Source: Spirosoma sp. KCTC 42546 (GTDB lineage Bacteria > Bacteroidota > Bacteroidia > Cytophagales > Spirosomataceae). Taken from it: 64,000 nt of DNA. The stretch's first letter is position 1; every line of letters starts with the position of its first letter. A program made the translations under genes and the position numbers. Where the stretch lies: NCBI RefSeq assembly GCF_006965485.1, contig NZ_CP041360.1, positions 8,350,501 through 8,414,500 of the forward strand. Reading direction: 5' to 3'. Under the pieces are notes generated by a model. That model searched no databases. It was not told where the DNA came from and saw only the letters and a list, made by a program, of their open reading frames with translations. Positions 8,557 through 17,372 of this stretch are shown here, piece by piece.

Positions 8557-10209
8557 ATGAATCATCTCGCTACAGCCGATTACATCGTTTTCTTAATCTA
8601 TTTTATCATCGTTGTTGGCTACGGCTATTGGATCTACCAGCGAAAACGCTCATCCCAAATGAGCACCACAGATTTCTTTCTCGCAGAGGGCTCCTTAACC
8701 TGGTGGGCTATTGGGGCTTCACTGATAGCCTCAAATATTTCGGCAGAGCATTTCATTGGTATGGCGGGCTCAGGCTTTGCGATGGGGCTAGCCATTTCAT
8801 CGTATGAGTGGTTCGCAGCGGCTGTGCTCATTATCGTAGCTGTATTTTTCATTCCAATCTACCTCCGAAACCACATTTACACTATGCCGCAGTTTCTGGC
8901 GCAGCGGTACAGCGATACGGTCAGTACGATTCTGGCAATATTCTGGCTGGTGGTTTATGTATTGGTCAACCTGGCCTCTATCTTGTATTTGGGTGCCATT
9001 GCGATTGAGTCATTGGTAGGCATTTCCTTTACAGTCTGCACGATTGGACTGGCCGTGTTCGCCATTTTTATTACATTAGGTGGGATGAAAGTTATTGGGT
9101 ATACCGATGTAATTCAGGTAGTTGTACTGATTTTTGGTGGACTAGTCATTACTTATTTAGCCTTACAGCTAGTCGCAAAAGATACGGGCGATACCGCCAT
9201 TGGGATGACCAGTGTCTGGAATGGGTTATTGTCTCTGCGGCAACGGGCTGATGGTCACTTTCATATGTTCTTTGCCAAAGGGCATCCGTATTACGATGTT
9301 CTACCAGGGATGGCGTTAGTTACAGGTGGCATGTGGCTTAACAACTTGTACTATTGGGGCTGTAATCAATACATTGTGCAACGGGCGCTAGGCGCCGATC
9401 TGAAGACTGCCCGAAGCGGGATTCTGTTTGCGGCATTTCTAAAATTAATGATCCCGCTTATTGTCGTTATTCCTGGCATTGCAGCCTTTGTATTATACCA
9501 AAGCGGGCCTTTCCGCGCAGCCATGACCGATGCATCGGGAACGGTGAAACCCGACCAGGCTTATCCTGTATTGATGAACTTATTACCTGTCGGAATGAAA
9601 GGCCTTGCCTTTGCAGCGCTTACCGCTGCGGTTGTTGCTTCGCTCGCTAGTAAATGCAATTCTATTTCGACCATTTTTACCCTCGATCTATATAAAAAGT
9701 ACATCGACAAAAACGCTTCGGATAAGAAACTGGTTAGGGTTGGGCGATGGGCTGTTATTGTATCGTTTGCCATAGCGATCTCAATTGCACCTATGTTGCG
9801 CTCGCTCGATCAGGTGTACCAGTACATTCAGGAATACACTAACTTTATTACACCCGGTATTTTTGCCATTTTCCTGCTTGGGTTCTTTTGGAAACGGGCT
9901 ACCAACCGAGCCGCGATGACGGTGGCTCTTCTGACCCTGCCACTATCACTTTTACTCAAATTCTGGCCAGAAGTGATGGATCTGGTTGGTGTTCAGGCCG
10001 ATTCGATCCCGTTTCTACACCGAACGACCTGGGTATTCTGCATAGACATCCTTTTAATGGTGCTTGTCTCCTTAACTGATCCAGCCAGTCATGTTCCTCA
10101 GAAAGGCATCATTGTTGATCGAAGTTTATTCCGGGTTACCCCTTCCTTTGTCATTGGGTCTGTTAGTATTTTCGGTATTTTGGCAGTCTTGTACACTGTC
10201 TTCTGGTAA
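8557..10209 (+). CDS. sodium:solute symporter (SSS), first copy
   Basis: 550 residues with about 14 hydrophobic helices, typical of SSS transporters that bring sugars or related solutes in with Na+. The N-terminal helix MNHLATADYIVFLIYFIIVV and the SNISAEHFIGMAGSG segment near residue 60 fit the SGLT-like branch. The ATG at 8557 is chosen because the upstream GTG at 8518 lies inside the accC terminator. Its stop is 5 bases before the serine hydrolase gene, so they are likely co-transcribed. Substrate unknown. Confidence 0.87.
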   Translation: MNHLATADYIVFLIYFIIVVGYGYWIYQRKRSSQMSTTDFFLAEGSLTWWAIGASLIASNISAEHFIGMAGSGFAMGLAISSYEWFAAAVLIIVAVFFIPIYLRNHIYTMPQFLAQRYSDTVSTILAIFWLVVYVLVNLASILYLGAIAIESLVGISFTVCTIGLAVFAIFITLGGMKVIGYTDVIQVVVLIFGGLVITYLALQLVAKDTGDTAIGMTSVWNGLLSLRQRADGHFHMFFAKGHPYYDVLPGMALVTGGMWLNNLYYWGCNQYIVQRALGADLKTARSGILFAAFLKLMIPLIVVIPGIAAFVLYQSGPFRAAMTDASGTVKPDQAYPVLMNLLPVGMKGLAFAALTAAVVASLASKCNSISTIFTLDLYKKYIDKNASDKKLVRVGRWAVIVSFAIAISIAPMLRSLDQVYQYIQEYTNFITPGIFAIFLLGFFWKRATNRAAMTVALLTLPLSLLLKFWPEVMDLVGVQADSIPFLHRTTWVFCIDILLMVLVSLTDPASHVPQKGIIVDRSLFRVTPSFVIGSVSIFGILAVLYTVFW

Positions 10210-10214
10210 GATCG

Positions 10215-11303
10215 ATGTTGAAATTTCTGCTGGCTGGGCTACTGCTTATGTCAACTCCTGTGCTGGCTCAACTACGTGAACGGCTTGACTCACTGATGCG
10301 GGCCACGACAAAACCCAATCAGCCGGGGTCTGCTTTGTTGGTTGAGATCGACGGTAAAATCGTTTATCAGAAAGGATACGGCCTGGCCAACGTTGAGAAG
10401 AAATCGCTGATTACATCCGAAACTAACTTCCGAATGGCGTCTGTTTCGAAGCAGTTTACGGCAATGGGGGTTCTGCTTTTGGAAAAAGAGCACAAATTAT
10501 CTCTCGATGATCCGCTGGTTAAATTCTGTCCCGAGTTTACCGGGCAAGTGGCCCGGAAGGTGCAGGTACGAAATTTGCTAACTCACTCATCGGGGATTCT
10601 GGATTATGAATCGGTTATGAATCCCAACCAGCGAGCACAATTGGTAGACGCCGATGTGCTCACGTTACTGAAAGATCGTGATTCACTTTATTTTGAGCCG
10701 GGGAGCCAGTTCCAATACAGTAACTCTGGTTATTGTTTGCTGGCATTGATCGTCGAACGAGTATCAGGGAAGTCATTTGCGTCGTTTATTCAAGAGCGAA
10801 TTTTTCAGCCTTTGACGATGAATCAGTCGGTTGTTTATGAAGCGGGGAAACCGATGGCTAATCGGGCTATGGGTTACAGGCAAAAAGGGAATACGTTTGT
10901 TTTCTCAGACCAGAGCGTAACCAGTGCGACCAAAGGCGATGGTGGCGTCTACACATCGCTTACCGATTATAAGAAATGGAGTAATGCGCTTCAAAATGGA
11001 ACGTTACTTGATCTTAAGGCGGCTATAACGCGCATGAAGCAAGCCATTCGGTCAAAGCCGGGTAGTTATTATGGGGCTGGCTGGTTTTTCCGTGAGCCAA
11101 CAGAGCCCGTTTTGTTTCATTCAGGTAGTACGTGTGGTTTTAACAATTATGTGGTAAGCATACCATCAAAGAAGTTTTTGATGGCCTATTTTTCGAATAA
11201 AGCCGATAACAAAGCCAATGCCGAAGCCGTTTTAAAAATCCTTACTGATTCGGGTCAGCATGAAGTGGCTAATATCCTGGTATTGGATGAATTAACCCGA
11301 TAG
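10215..11303 (+). CDS. secreted serine hydrolase, beta-lactamase/class C fold
   Basis: 362 residues. A signal peptide covers residues 1-19 (MLKFLLAGLLLMSTPVLAQ). The serine-hydrolase motifs are visible: Ser76-x-x-Lys79 in MASVSKQFT, Tyr168-Ser-Asn in FQYSNSGY, and HSG near residue 305 in LFHSGSTCG. This is the family of class C beta-lactamases, D,D-peptidases and esterases; the HSG box suits an esterase or peptidase better than a resistance enzyme. It follows the SSS gene after 5 bases. Confidence 0.88.
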   Translation: MLKFLLAGLLLMSTPVLAQLRERLDSLMRATTKPNQPGSALLVEIDGKIVYQKGYGLANVEKKSLITSETNFRMASVSKQFTAMGVLLLEKEHKLSLDDPLVKFCPEFTGQVARKVQVRNLLTHSSGILDYESVMNPNQRAQLVDADVLTLLKDRDSLYFEPGSQFQYSNSGYCLLALIVERVSGKSFASFIQERIFQPLTMNQSVVYEAGKPMANRAMGYRQKGNTFVFSDQSVTSATKGDGGVYTSLTDYKKWSNALQNGTLLDLKAAITRMKQAIRSKPGSYYGAGWFFREPTEPVLFHSGSTCGFNNYVVSIPSKKFLMAYFSNKADNKANAEAVLKILTDSGQHEVANILVLDELTR

Positions 11304-11348
11304 TAACTTTAGTCCATTTTGTGGCTCTATTGTACTGATTAACAGTAA

Positions 11349-11356
11349 TAAATTTG
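11349..11356 (+). promoter_or_regulatory. -7 promoter element before inositol oxygenase
   Basis: TAAATTTG fits TAnnTTTG, 29 bases before the ATG at 11386. A TTG lies at 11330-11332, 16 bases upstream, three less than the usual spacing. The T-rich surroundings make chance matches fairly likely. Confidence 0.4.
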
Positions 11357-11385
11357 TAGATTTACCGTCTAAATTTTAGTTCGTC

Positions 11386-12240
11386 ATGATCAGCGAAACC
11401 GCCCCCCTTACCAGTCTCGATCAGTGGGAAGACGACCTACTGAGTCGCTACCCAGAACCCGAGCATAAGTCGAAAGAAGACTATCGGAACTACGACACGC
11501 CAGAGCGTGATACGGTTCGTGAGTTCTATCGGCTCAATCACACGTACCAGACCTATGATTTCGTGCGGGAAAAGGAGCGCGAGTTTCTGAAATTCGATAA
11601 GAAAGAATTGCCGGTTTGGGGTGCTATGGAGTTTTTGAACACCCTTGTTGACGACTCCGACCCCGACACCGACCTCGATCAACTTCAACACCTGCTTCAA
11701 ACTGCTGAAGCCATCCGTGCCGACGGTCATCCAGACTGGTTCGTACTAACAGGCTTTTTGCACGACATGGGCAAAGTTCTTTGCCTGTTCGGCGAGGCTC
11801 AGTGGGCTGTGGTTGGCGATACGTTCCCAGTTGGCTGTAAGCATTCCGACAAGATTGTTTATCCCGAGTTCTTCGTTAACAACCCTGACAGCTACGACGA
11901 GCGGTATAACACCAAATACGGCGTTTACGAGCCGAACTGTGGCCTGCGCAACGTGCATATGTCCTGGGGGCATGATGAGTATTTGTACCAGATCATGAAA
12001 GATTACATGCCCGAACCGGCACTGTACATGATGCGCTATCACTCATTTTACTCGCAACACCGCGAGGAAGCGTATAATCACCTGATGGACGCGCACGATC
12101 ATGAGCTATTCAAGTGGGTGCGTAAGTTCAATCCGTATGATTTGTATTCAAAAAGCCCAAAACCACCCGTTGTAAGCGAGTTGAAGCCCTATTACGAAGA
12201 CTTGATTGCGAAGTATTTGCCCGCAACGCTAAAGTTGTAA
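11386..12240 (+). CDS. inositol oxygenase (MIOX)
   Basis: 284 residues, the full length of myo-inositol oxygenase, a cytoplasmic di-iron enzyme that opens myo-inositol to D-glucuronate with O2. The HD-type metal site is visible in LTGFLHDMGKVL near residue 122. The segments GDTFPVGC, KHSDKIVYPEFF and MSWGHDEYLYQIMKDY are hallmarks of the family. The next gene is an SSS symporter 115 bases on, which may import inositol. That pairing is an inference from neighbourhood. Confidence 0.95.
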   Translation: MISETAPLTSLDQWEDDLLSRYPEPEHKSKEDYRNYDTPERDTVREFYRLNHTYQTYDFVREKEREFLKFDKKELPVWGAMEFLNTLVDDSDPDTDLDQLQHLLQTAEAIRADGHPDWFVLTGFLHDMGKVLCLFGEAQWAVVGDTFPVGCKHSDKIVYPEFFVNNPDSYDERYNTKYGVYEPNCGLRNVHMSWGHDEYLYQIMKDYMPEPALYMMRYHSFYSQHREEAYNHLMDAHDHELFKWVRKFNPYDLYSKSPKPPVVSELKPYYEDLIAKYLPATLKL

Positions 12241-12248
12241 TTTTTTTA

Positions 12249-12343
12249 GTAAACACAGAGATAACGGAGATTGGCATGGAGTACACAGGGGATTGACAAC
12301 ACTCCGTGTACTCCATGCCAATCTCCGTTATCTCTGTGTTTAC
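12249..12343. repeat. perfect 38-bp inverted repeat before the SSS gene
   Basis: Arms 12249-12286 and 12306-12343 are perfectly complementary over 38 bases around a 19-base loop. The only T run lies before the left arm, so it is not a classical intrinsic terminator. It ends 11 bases before the ATG of the symporter, so the RNA hairpin would sit in or next to its leader. Confidence 0.85.
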
Positions 12344-12354
12344 CATTCTTTCCC

Positions 12355-13737
12355 ATGCTCCTCTTTTTTATAAGTCTTTATCTACTTTCCAATGTTGCTG
12401 TCGGTGCATGGGCAGCCCGGCGCGTTACGACGTCGCAGGATTTTGTACTAGCCGGGCGTGGATTGCCATTATTTTTGGCAGCATCGGTAACCTTCGCCAC
12501 CTGGTTCGGCTCAGAAACCATTATGGGGGCGCCCGCCATGTTCGTGGAGGGTGGGTTTCTGGCCGTGATAGAAGAACCCTTTGGGTCGGCATTGTGTCTG
12601 TTTCTGGTCGGGGCTTTCTTCGCTCGCCCTTTGTATCGGCTCAACATCACCACTTTCTCCGATTATTTCCGAATCCGGTTCGGCCGGTCGGCGGAGTTGT
12701 TGTCGGCATTGATCGTAATACCCTCCTATTTTAGCTGGATTGCGGCCCAGCTGGTGGCCATTGGTATTGTGCTAAGCGTTGTGACAGATGTTCCTCGTGA
12801 GTATTGCATCATTGCCAGCGCGGCCATTGTTATGATTTACACCTTGCTGGGGGGCATGTGGTCCATTTCTGTCACGGACTTTTTTCACAACCTCATAATC
12901 ATTCTGGCACTCGCCGTTCTGGGTATCATGCTTTGGCAGGAAGTTGGTGGTTGGGAAACCATTCAGAAACGGACACCCGTTGGCTTTTTCCGCTTTTTAC
13001 CCAACTCGACTGATAAAGACTGGCTGGCTTATATCGCGGCCTGGATAACCATTGGCTTAGGTTCCATTCCACAGCAAGACGTTTTTCAGCGTGTTATGGC
13101 TGCCAAAACAGAAAAGATTGCTGTTCGGGCATCTTATTTAGCTTCTGGCATGTACCTGACGATAGCGATGCTGCCGCTATTTATTGCACTCAGTGCTAAA
13201 CTCCTCCACCCCGATTTACCCAAAGACAATCAGCTTATCATTCCAAACATGGTTATGCGGCATGGAAGTTTACCCTTGCAGGTATTGTTCTTTGGGGCTG
13301 TAACTTCGGCTATTCTCAGCGTATCGAGTGGGGCCATTCTGGCTCCGGCAACGGTCTTCGGCGAAAACGTTATGAAGTTTTTTCAGCCCGATATCAGTGA
13401 TCAGGCACTACTGAAAACGATCCGCTGGGCAGTCGTAGTTATCTCGGTTGCTTGTGTCCTGATGAGTACCACCCGCGATACCAACATTTTTGACCTAGTT
13501 GGCGAATCATCGGCCTTTAGTCTTGTCTCGCTGTTTGTGCCCCTAGCAGCCGGTATTTACTGGAAGCGGGCTAACCTGCTTGGATGCCTATGTTCAATGG
13601 TGATTGGCCTTGCCGTGTGGCTCATCTGTATCTGGCAAACGACCGACATCTCCCCGATGCTATGGGGTTTGGTTGCCAGTGCAGTAGCTATGGTGGTTGG
13701 GAGTTTAATCCCGTGGGGGAGCGTAGCTAAAAACTAA
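12355..13737 (+). CDS. sodium:solute symporter (SSS), second copy
   Basis: 460 residues from the ATG at 12355, with about 13 membrane helices. The helix MLLFFISLYLLSNVAVGAWA starts the protein and GSIPQQDVFQRVMAAK near residue 240 matches the SSS core. An upstream ATG at 12271 would translate straight through the 38-bp palindrome, giving a Pro/Cys-rich tail, so it is rejected. Neighbourhood suggests inositol or another polyol as cargo. The last 33 bases overlap the GNAT gene on the opposite strand. Confidence 0.87.
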   Translation: MLLFFISLYLLSNVAVGAWAARRVTTSQDFVLAGRGLPLFLAASVTFATWFGSETIMGAPAMFVEGGFLAVIEEPFGSALCLFLVGAFFARPLYRLNITTFSDYFRIRFGRSAELLSALIVIPSYFSWIAAQLVAIGIVLSVVTDVPREYCIIASAAIVMIYTLLGGMWSISVTDFFHNLIIILALAVLGIMLWQEVGGWETIQKRTPVGFFRFLPNSTDKDWLAYIAAWITIGLGSIPQQDVFQRVMAAKTEKIAVRASYLASGMYLTIAMLPLFIALSAKLLHPDLPKDNQLIIPNMVMRHGSLPLQVLFFGAVTSAILSVSSGAILAPATVFGENVMKFFQPDISDQALLKTIRWAVVVISVACVLMSTTRDTNIFDLVGESSAFSLVSLFVPLAAGIYWKRANLLGCLCSMVIGLAVWLICIWQTTDISPMLWGLVASAVAMVVGSLIPWGSVAKN

Positions 13738-14241
13738 GGTGGTCCGCATCGTCCCTTTTTGCAAAAAATCATTTTCGATTACCTTTTCCAGCACAAAGCC
13801 ACTCTTTTCCAGCACTCGAATGGAGCCTTTATTACGTTCATCGCAAGTGGCCTTGATGGTTTTTGCGTTGAAGGTATGAATAGCCAGTTCGACTAGCTTA
13901 CGAGTCACTTCTGTAGCATAGCCCTGGTTCCAGTAGTCGGGGTGAAGTATATAGCCCAACATAGCTTCCACAGGCTCTTGTTCACTAATAGCCAATTCGC
14001 AACCGCCTATGTGGCGACCATCCTTTTTTAATTCAACAGCAAATTCATAGGCTAATCGTGGCTTTTCGTTCTTCCTTTCCTGTACTTCTTCCAGAAATTC
14101 CTCCGTATCCGCCAGTGTATTGGGCCCCCAGGGCGCATATTGAACGACCATTGGTTGGCTAACATAGGCTTGTATCGACTCCAGATCCGTAGGTCGGTAA
14201 TCCCGAAGAATCAACCTTTCTGTTTCAAATTGCTCGTCCAT
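13705..14241 (-). CDS. GNAT family N-acetyltransferase
   Basis: 178 residues from the ATG at 14241. It opens MDEQFETERLILRDYRPTDL, as in RimJ-type GNAT enzymes that use acetyl-CoA. The acetyl-CoA-binding A motif is seen in HPDYWNQGYATEVTRKLVE, and the EKSGFVLE close is typical. An ATG 13 codons upstream is possible but gives an unusual MRFFAGIQTYNGR tail. It overlaps the symporter 3' end by 33 bases in convergent orientation. The substrate is unknown. Confidence 0.87.
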   Translation of the reverse strand: MDEQFETERLILRDYRPTDLESIQAYVSQPMVVQYAPWGPNTLADTEEFLEEVQERKNEKPRLAYEFAVELKKDGRHIGGCELAISEQEPVEAMLGYILHPDYWNQGYATEVTRKLVELAIHTFNAKTIKATCDERNKGSIRVLEKSGFVLEKVIENDFLQKGTMRTTLVFSYAPPRD

Positions 14242-14280
14242 ACGTCCATTGTATGTCTGAATTCCAGCAAAAAAACGCAC

Positions 14281-14727
14281 TTATACATCCAGTAATCGCC
14301 GGTGGTAATTGATCTGACCAAGGTGATACGTCAGATGCGTTGTCAAATGAACCAGCAAATAGCCTGTCGACGTCTTTTTGTCGAAAACTAACTGGGGATA
14401 TTCATCATTAAGCTGCTCATCCGTTACCCTATCGAGTGCTTGATCAACAACGTTGATGGTTTCATCGATCTTTGTTAACAGTTCCAACTTCGGAATAGCC
14501 TTCAGCGAAAATTCAAGCTCCCGATGCCGGATATAACCCGTTTTCCCAAGTTCAGCACCGATGTAGGTGTTCAGATTGCCAATCAAATGCAGACACAGAT
14601 TACCCGCCGAATTGGCGATTCCTTTATCGATATACCACAATGTAGACTCGTCGGTATAGGCGTCTATTTCGTCCCTTAGTCGCTCAAGGTCTCGGCGGAA
14701 TAGGGTTTTTAAAACCTGAATAAGCAT
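14281..14727 (-). CDS. DinB family protein (DUF1572-like)
   Basis: 148 residues forming a predicted four-helix bundle. The metal-binding histidines of the DinB/YfiT fold can be proposed at NLCLHLIGNLNTYIG (near residue 50) and at HLTTHLTYHLGQINYHRRLL near the C-terminus. Such proteins often act as thiol-dependent metalloenzymes, but this one has no assigned reaction. It lies just upstream of the GNAT gene in the transcription direction, 39 bases before its start. Confidence 0.8.
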   Translation of the reverse strand: MLIQVLKTLFRRDLERLRDEIDAYTDESTLWYIDKGIANSAGNLCLHLIGNLNTYIGAELGKTGYIRHRELEFSLKAIPKLELLTKIDETINVVDQALDRVTDEQLNDEYPQLVFDKKTSTGYLLVHLTTHLTYHLGQINYHRRLLDV

Positions 14728-14780
14728 ACTATGATCAATTTCTTAGGCTCTTGAATAAAAAGCTGTAGTCTATTTGCGCC

Positions 14781-15233
14781 TTAGCCAAAATACTGTTGCT
14801 CAATACGCCCGATATAGCCTAAATAGGTAGCACTACTAAACCAGGGCAGAATTTTCGCGCCGATGTTCGGGTACATATTCAGGCTGGCTAAATCGGTTAT
14901 AGGCTTCCAGACTAATTCAAGGGCCGTGGTTTCGGCCGGATTCAGGATTGGTTCACCGTTGATATTTCGGGCGGCAAACACAACGTGTAAGACGTCGTCG
15001 TTGCGTTGGGTCAGTAGCATTTCGCCCGCCAGAATCATTTCACCAACATCTACCGAAACCCCTAATTCTTCCCGGATTTCGCGTACGATGGTTTCGGGCA
15101 AAATTTCGCCCCGGTCGGGGTTGCCCCCCGGTAAGGCGAACACATCCTGACCGCCGTAGCAGTAACGCATCAGTAAAACTTCGGTTTGGTTGGCGTTTTG
15201 CCGCCAAATGAGCGCAGATGGGCGAACTTTCAT
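14781..15233 (-). CDS. Nudix hydrolase
   Basis: 150 residues with a complete Nudix box at about residues 36-59: GGNPDRGEILPE, then REIREELGV. It has the glycine and the REx2EE metal ligands of enzymes that cleave nucleoside diphosphates linked to another group. The N-terminus MKVRPSALIWRQ is a normal start strand. It is the first gene of a minus-strand trio with DinB and GNAT. Substrate unknown. A bidirectional hairpin at 15249-15300 lies right upstream. Confidence 0.9.
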   Translation of the reverse strand: MKVRPSALIWRQNANQTEVLLMRYCYGGQDVFALPGGNPDRGEILPETIVREIREELGVSVDVGEMILAGEMLLTQRNDDVLHVVFAARNINGEPILNPAETTALELVWKPITDLASLNMYPNIGAKILPWFSSATYLGYIGRIEQQYFG

Positions 15234-15248
15234 ACAGGCAACTTATAC

Positions 15249-15300
15249 AAGAGCGGTCGTCTTTCCCAATTTATCATCGGAAAAGACGACCGCTCTTTTT
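15249..15300. terminator. 16-bp hairpin with T tract
   Basis: AAGAGCGGTCGTCTTT (15249-15264) pairs perfectly with 15282-15297, followed by TTT on the plus strand. It lies upstream of the Nudix gene and downstream of dps, so on the minus strand it can end dps transcripts. Confidence 0.65.
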
Positions 15301-15382
15301 GTCATGCTGACGAAGGAAGCATCTTAAGATATCCAAACAACTAGGTTGGGACGATTTAAGATGCTTCCTTCGTCAGCATGAC
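15301..15382. repeat. REP-like palindrome, family GTCAT-n-C/T-GACGAAGGA, copy 1
   Basis: Perfect 27-bp arms (15301-15327 and 15356-15382). The core GACGAAGGA plus GTCAT edges recur at 53239-53318, so this is a dispersed palindromic repeat. Here it abuts the dps 3' end and may end its mRNA. Confidence 0.75.
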
Positions 15383-15388
15383 AAACAA

Positions 15389-15889
15389 CTAATCCCGTGT
15401 TGTTTCGAACAGAAACCAGGTGCGTCGTTCGGTTTCGTCTATATAAACCTCCAGCAAGCTGGCAGTGGCTACATCTTCGGCATCGTCGGCAATTTTATGA
15501 GCCTCGCGCATGTGCTTGGCCATCTTCCGATTCTCGGCTTCCAGGTCCTTCAGCATATCATGCGCCGATACGAAATCCTCGTCATTATCTTTTACATGCT
15601 GTAACTGAGCGATATGCGCGATCGATCGGATGGTGTTTCCACCAATTTTCCGAACGCGTTCGGCTAATGGATCAATCGTTGCAAAAATTTGCTCAGCCTG
15701 TTCGTCTAATAGCAAATGATAGTCGCGGAAGTGTTTTCCTGACATATGCCAGTGAAAATTTTTCGTTTTGACATAGAGCGCAAAGGCGTCGGCAACGAGC
15801 CGATTCACTGATTCAGCGACCTTCTCGCGACCTTTTTCCTTCAAATCTGAAGGTGTATCTAGTTCATCAATTTGATTGATAGCTTTCAT
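15389..15889 (-). CDS. dps: Dps-family ferritin-like DNA-binding protein
   Basis: 166 residues. Dps forms a 12-subunit shell that oxidises iron with hydrogen peroxide and covers DNA in starvation. The ferroxidase ligands appear in KTKNFHWHMSGKHFRDYHLLLDEQAEQI (residues about 41-68): the His pair, then Asp/Glu further on. A Lys/Arg-containing N-terminus before residue 25 could contact DNA. It is a single gene ending against a palindromic repeat and lies next to lhgO in the same orientation. Confidence 0.92.
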   Translation of the reverse strand: MKAINQIDELDTPSDLKEKGREKVAESVNRLVADAFALYVKTKNFHWHMSGKHFRDYHLLLDEQAEQIFATIDPLAERVRKIGGNTIRSIAHIAQLQHVKDNDEDFVSAHDMLKDLEAENRKMAKHMREAHKIADDAEDVATASLLEVYIDETERRTWFLFETTRD

Positions 15890-15984
15890 GAGTCAATCTG
15901 TTTTAAGGCACGAAGCCTGTTGCACAGAAAGAACTCTATGGGCATCGTATTGTTTGTTAAAACACGATTAACTCAATCGGTTTC

Positions 15985-17181
15985 TTAAAACCGAGCCATC
16001 ACTTTCTCCGAGACCGTTTTCCCAATCGACAACGACGATGTAGCAGCGGGCGACGGGGCATTCACAACATTGATCGCTTTATCAGTTTCCAGAATGGCAA
16101 AATCATCGAGCAACCCGCCTGTCCGATCGCAGGCCTGGGCGCGAACGCCCGCTCCACCGGGCTCTAGATCCGACTCCTGAATTTCCGGAATCAGAGCCTG
16201 TAGGGCTTTGGTAAAGGCAGCTTTCGAGAAGGAACGGTACATTTCGCCCAAACCGGTTTCCCAGTATTTAGCGGCCACTTTCTGAAATCCCGGCCAGGTA
16301 AGCGTTTCGAAGAGTTCTTTTAGGTTAATATCTGATTTCTTGTAACCCTCCCGCTGGAACGCCAGTACGGCATTAGGGCCAGCTTCTACGCCCCCGTGAA
16401 CCATGCGCGTAAAGTGAACGCCCAGAAACGGAAAATTCGGGTCAGGAACGGGGTAAATCAGGTTTTTAACCAGATATTCTTTCTGAGGCTTAATCTTGAA
16501 ATACTCGCCCCGGAACGGTACAATGCGTACATCAACCCCACCTGGCTGCGTTAATTGGGCCATTTTATCGGAATATAGCCCGGCGCAGTTCACGACTAGT
16601 TTGGTTTCGTAACGGCCTTTATTGGTCACAACAATACTCAGGCTCGTACCCGGAGTTATCTGTTCAACCCGCTCATTCAGGTGGATTTCGCCACCCAGTG
16701 CCTGAAACTTCTCGGCGTACTTATCGGATACCTGCTTGTAGTCGATAATACCTGTTTGCGGAACGAACATACCCGCTACGCCCGTAACGTGAGGTTCTAG
16801 TTCACGCATTTCGGCGAGCGTGAGTTTTTTTAAGCCGCCCAACCCATTTAGTTGACCACGCTGATAGAGCGTTTCCAACTGCGGTAATTCTTCCTGTTTG
16901 GTCGCTACCACAATCTTGCCACACAGATCATACGGAATACCTTCTGCATCGCAAAAATTAATGAGCATCTTATAGCCCTGGATGCAGTTGGTGGCTTTCA
17001 GGCTTCCCGGTTTGTAATACAACCCGGAGTGAATGACGCCACTATTATGGCCGGTCTGATGGCGGGCTACGGCCGCTTCTTTCTCAATCAGAACGACCTT
17101 AAGACCCGGTCGTTGTTGTTTTAGCTGCAAAGCGGTAGCCAATCCTACAATACCACCGCCAATAATGAGTACGTCTGTCAT
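15985..17181 (-). CDS. lhgO: L-2-hydroxyglutarate oxidase
   Basis: 398 residues of the DAO/FAD superfamily. The Rossmann start is MTDVLIIGGGIVGLATALQL. The phrases HNSGVIHSGLYYKPGSLKA and PVPDPNFPFLGVHFTRM are characteristic of LhgO/YgaF, which oxidises L-2-hydroxyglutarate to 2-oxoglutarate and passes electrons to quinone or O2. It is soluble, perhaps associated with the membrane. The promoter element at 17205-17212 lies 24 bases upstream. Confidence 0.93.
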   Translation of the reverse strand: MTDVLIIGGGIVGLATALQLKQQRPGLKVVLIEKEAAVARHQTGHNSGVIHSGLYYKPGSLKATNCIQGYKMLINFCDAEGIPYDLCGKIVVATKQEELPQLETLYQRGQLNGLGGLKKLTLAEMRELEPHVTGVAGMFVPQTGIIDYKQVSDKYAEKFQALGGEIHLNERVEQITPGTSLSIVVTNKGRYETKLVVNCAGLYSDKMAQLTQPGGVDVRIVPFRGEYFKIKPQKEYLVKNLIYPVPDPNFPFLGVHFTRMVHGGVEAGPNAVLAFQREGYKKSDINLKELFETLTWPGFQKVAAKYWETGLGEMYRSFSKAAFTKALQALIPEIQESDLEPGGAGVRAQACDRTGGLLDDFAILETDKAINVVNAPSPAATSSLSIGKTVSEKVMARF

Positions 17182-17204
17182 CTTTGGTTAATAACCTTCA
17201 ACAG

Positions 17205-17212
17205 CAAAGGTA
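17205..17212 (-). promoter_or_regulatory. -7 promoter element for lhgO
   Basis: On the minus strand the sequence reads TACCTTTG, an exact TAnnTTTG match, placing transcription start near 17198, about 17 bases before the ATG. No TTG box at 19-base spacing was found; TTG lies at 12 bases. Confidence 0.55.
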
Positions 17213-17372
17213 CAGCGCAATGGTCAAAAAAAACGGATACGGTAAAACCTCACGACTTATGCTATCTAAGCGATTATTTTTATTGAAATTGTTCCTGGCT
17301 CTAGAATTAGATTAGTAGGAGCCTATCCTCAATCGCTTATTTCGCTTTAAAGGCAATTGACCTGAGTTTTTT

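Noticed and set aside
12271..12354. ATG start for the second symporter
   Set aside because: Would translate the 38-bp palindrome into a Pro/Cys-rich tail before the first membrane helix.
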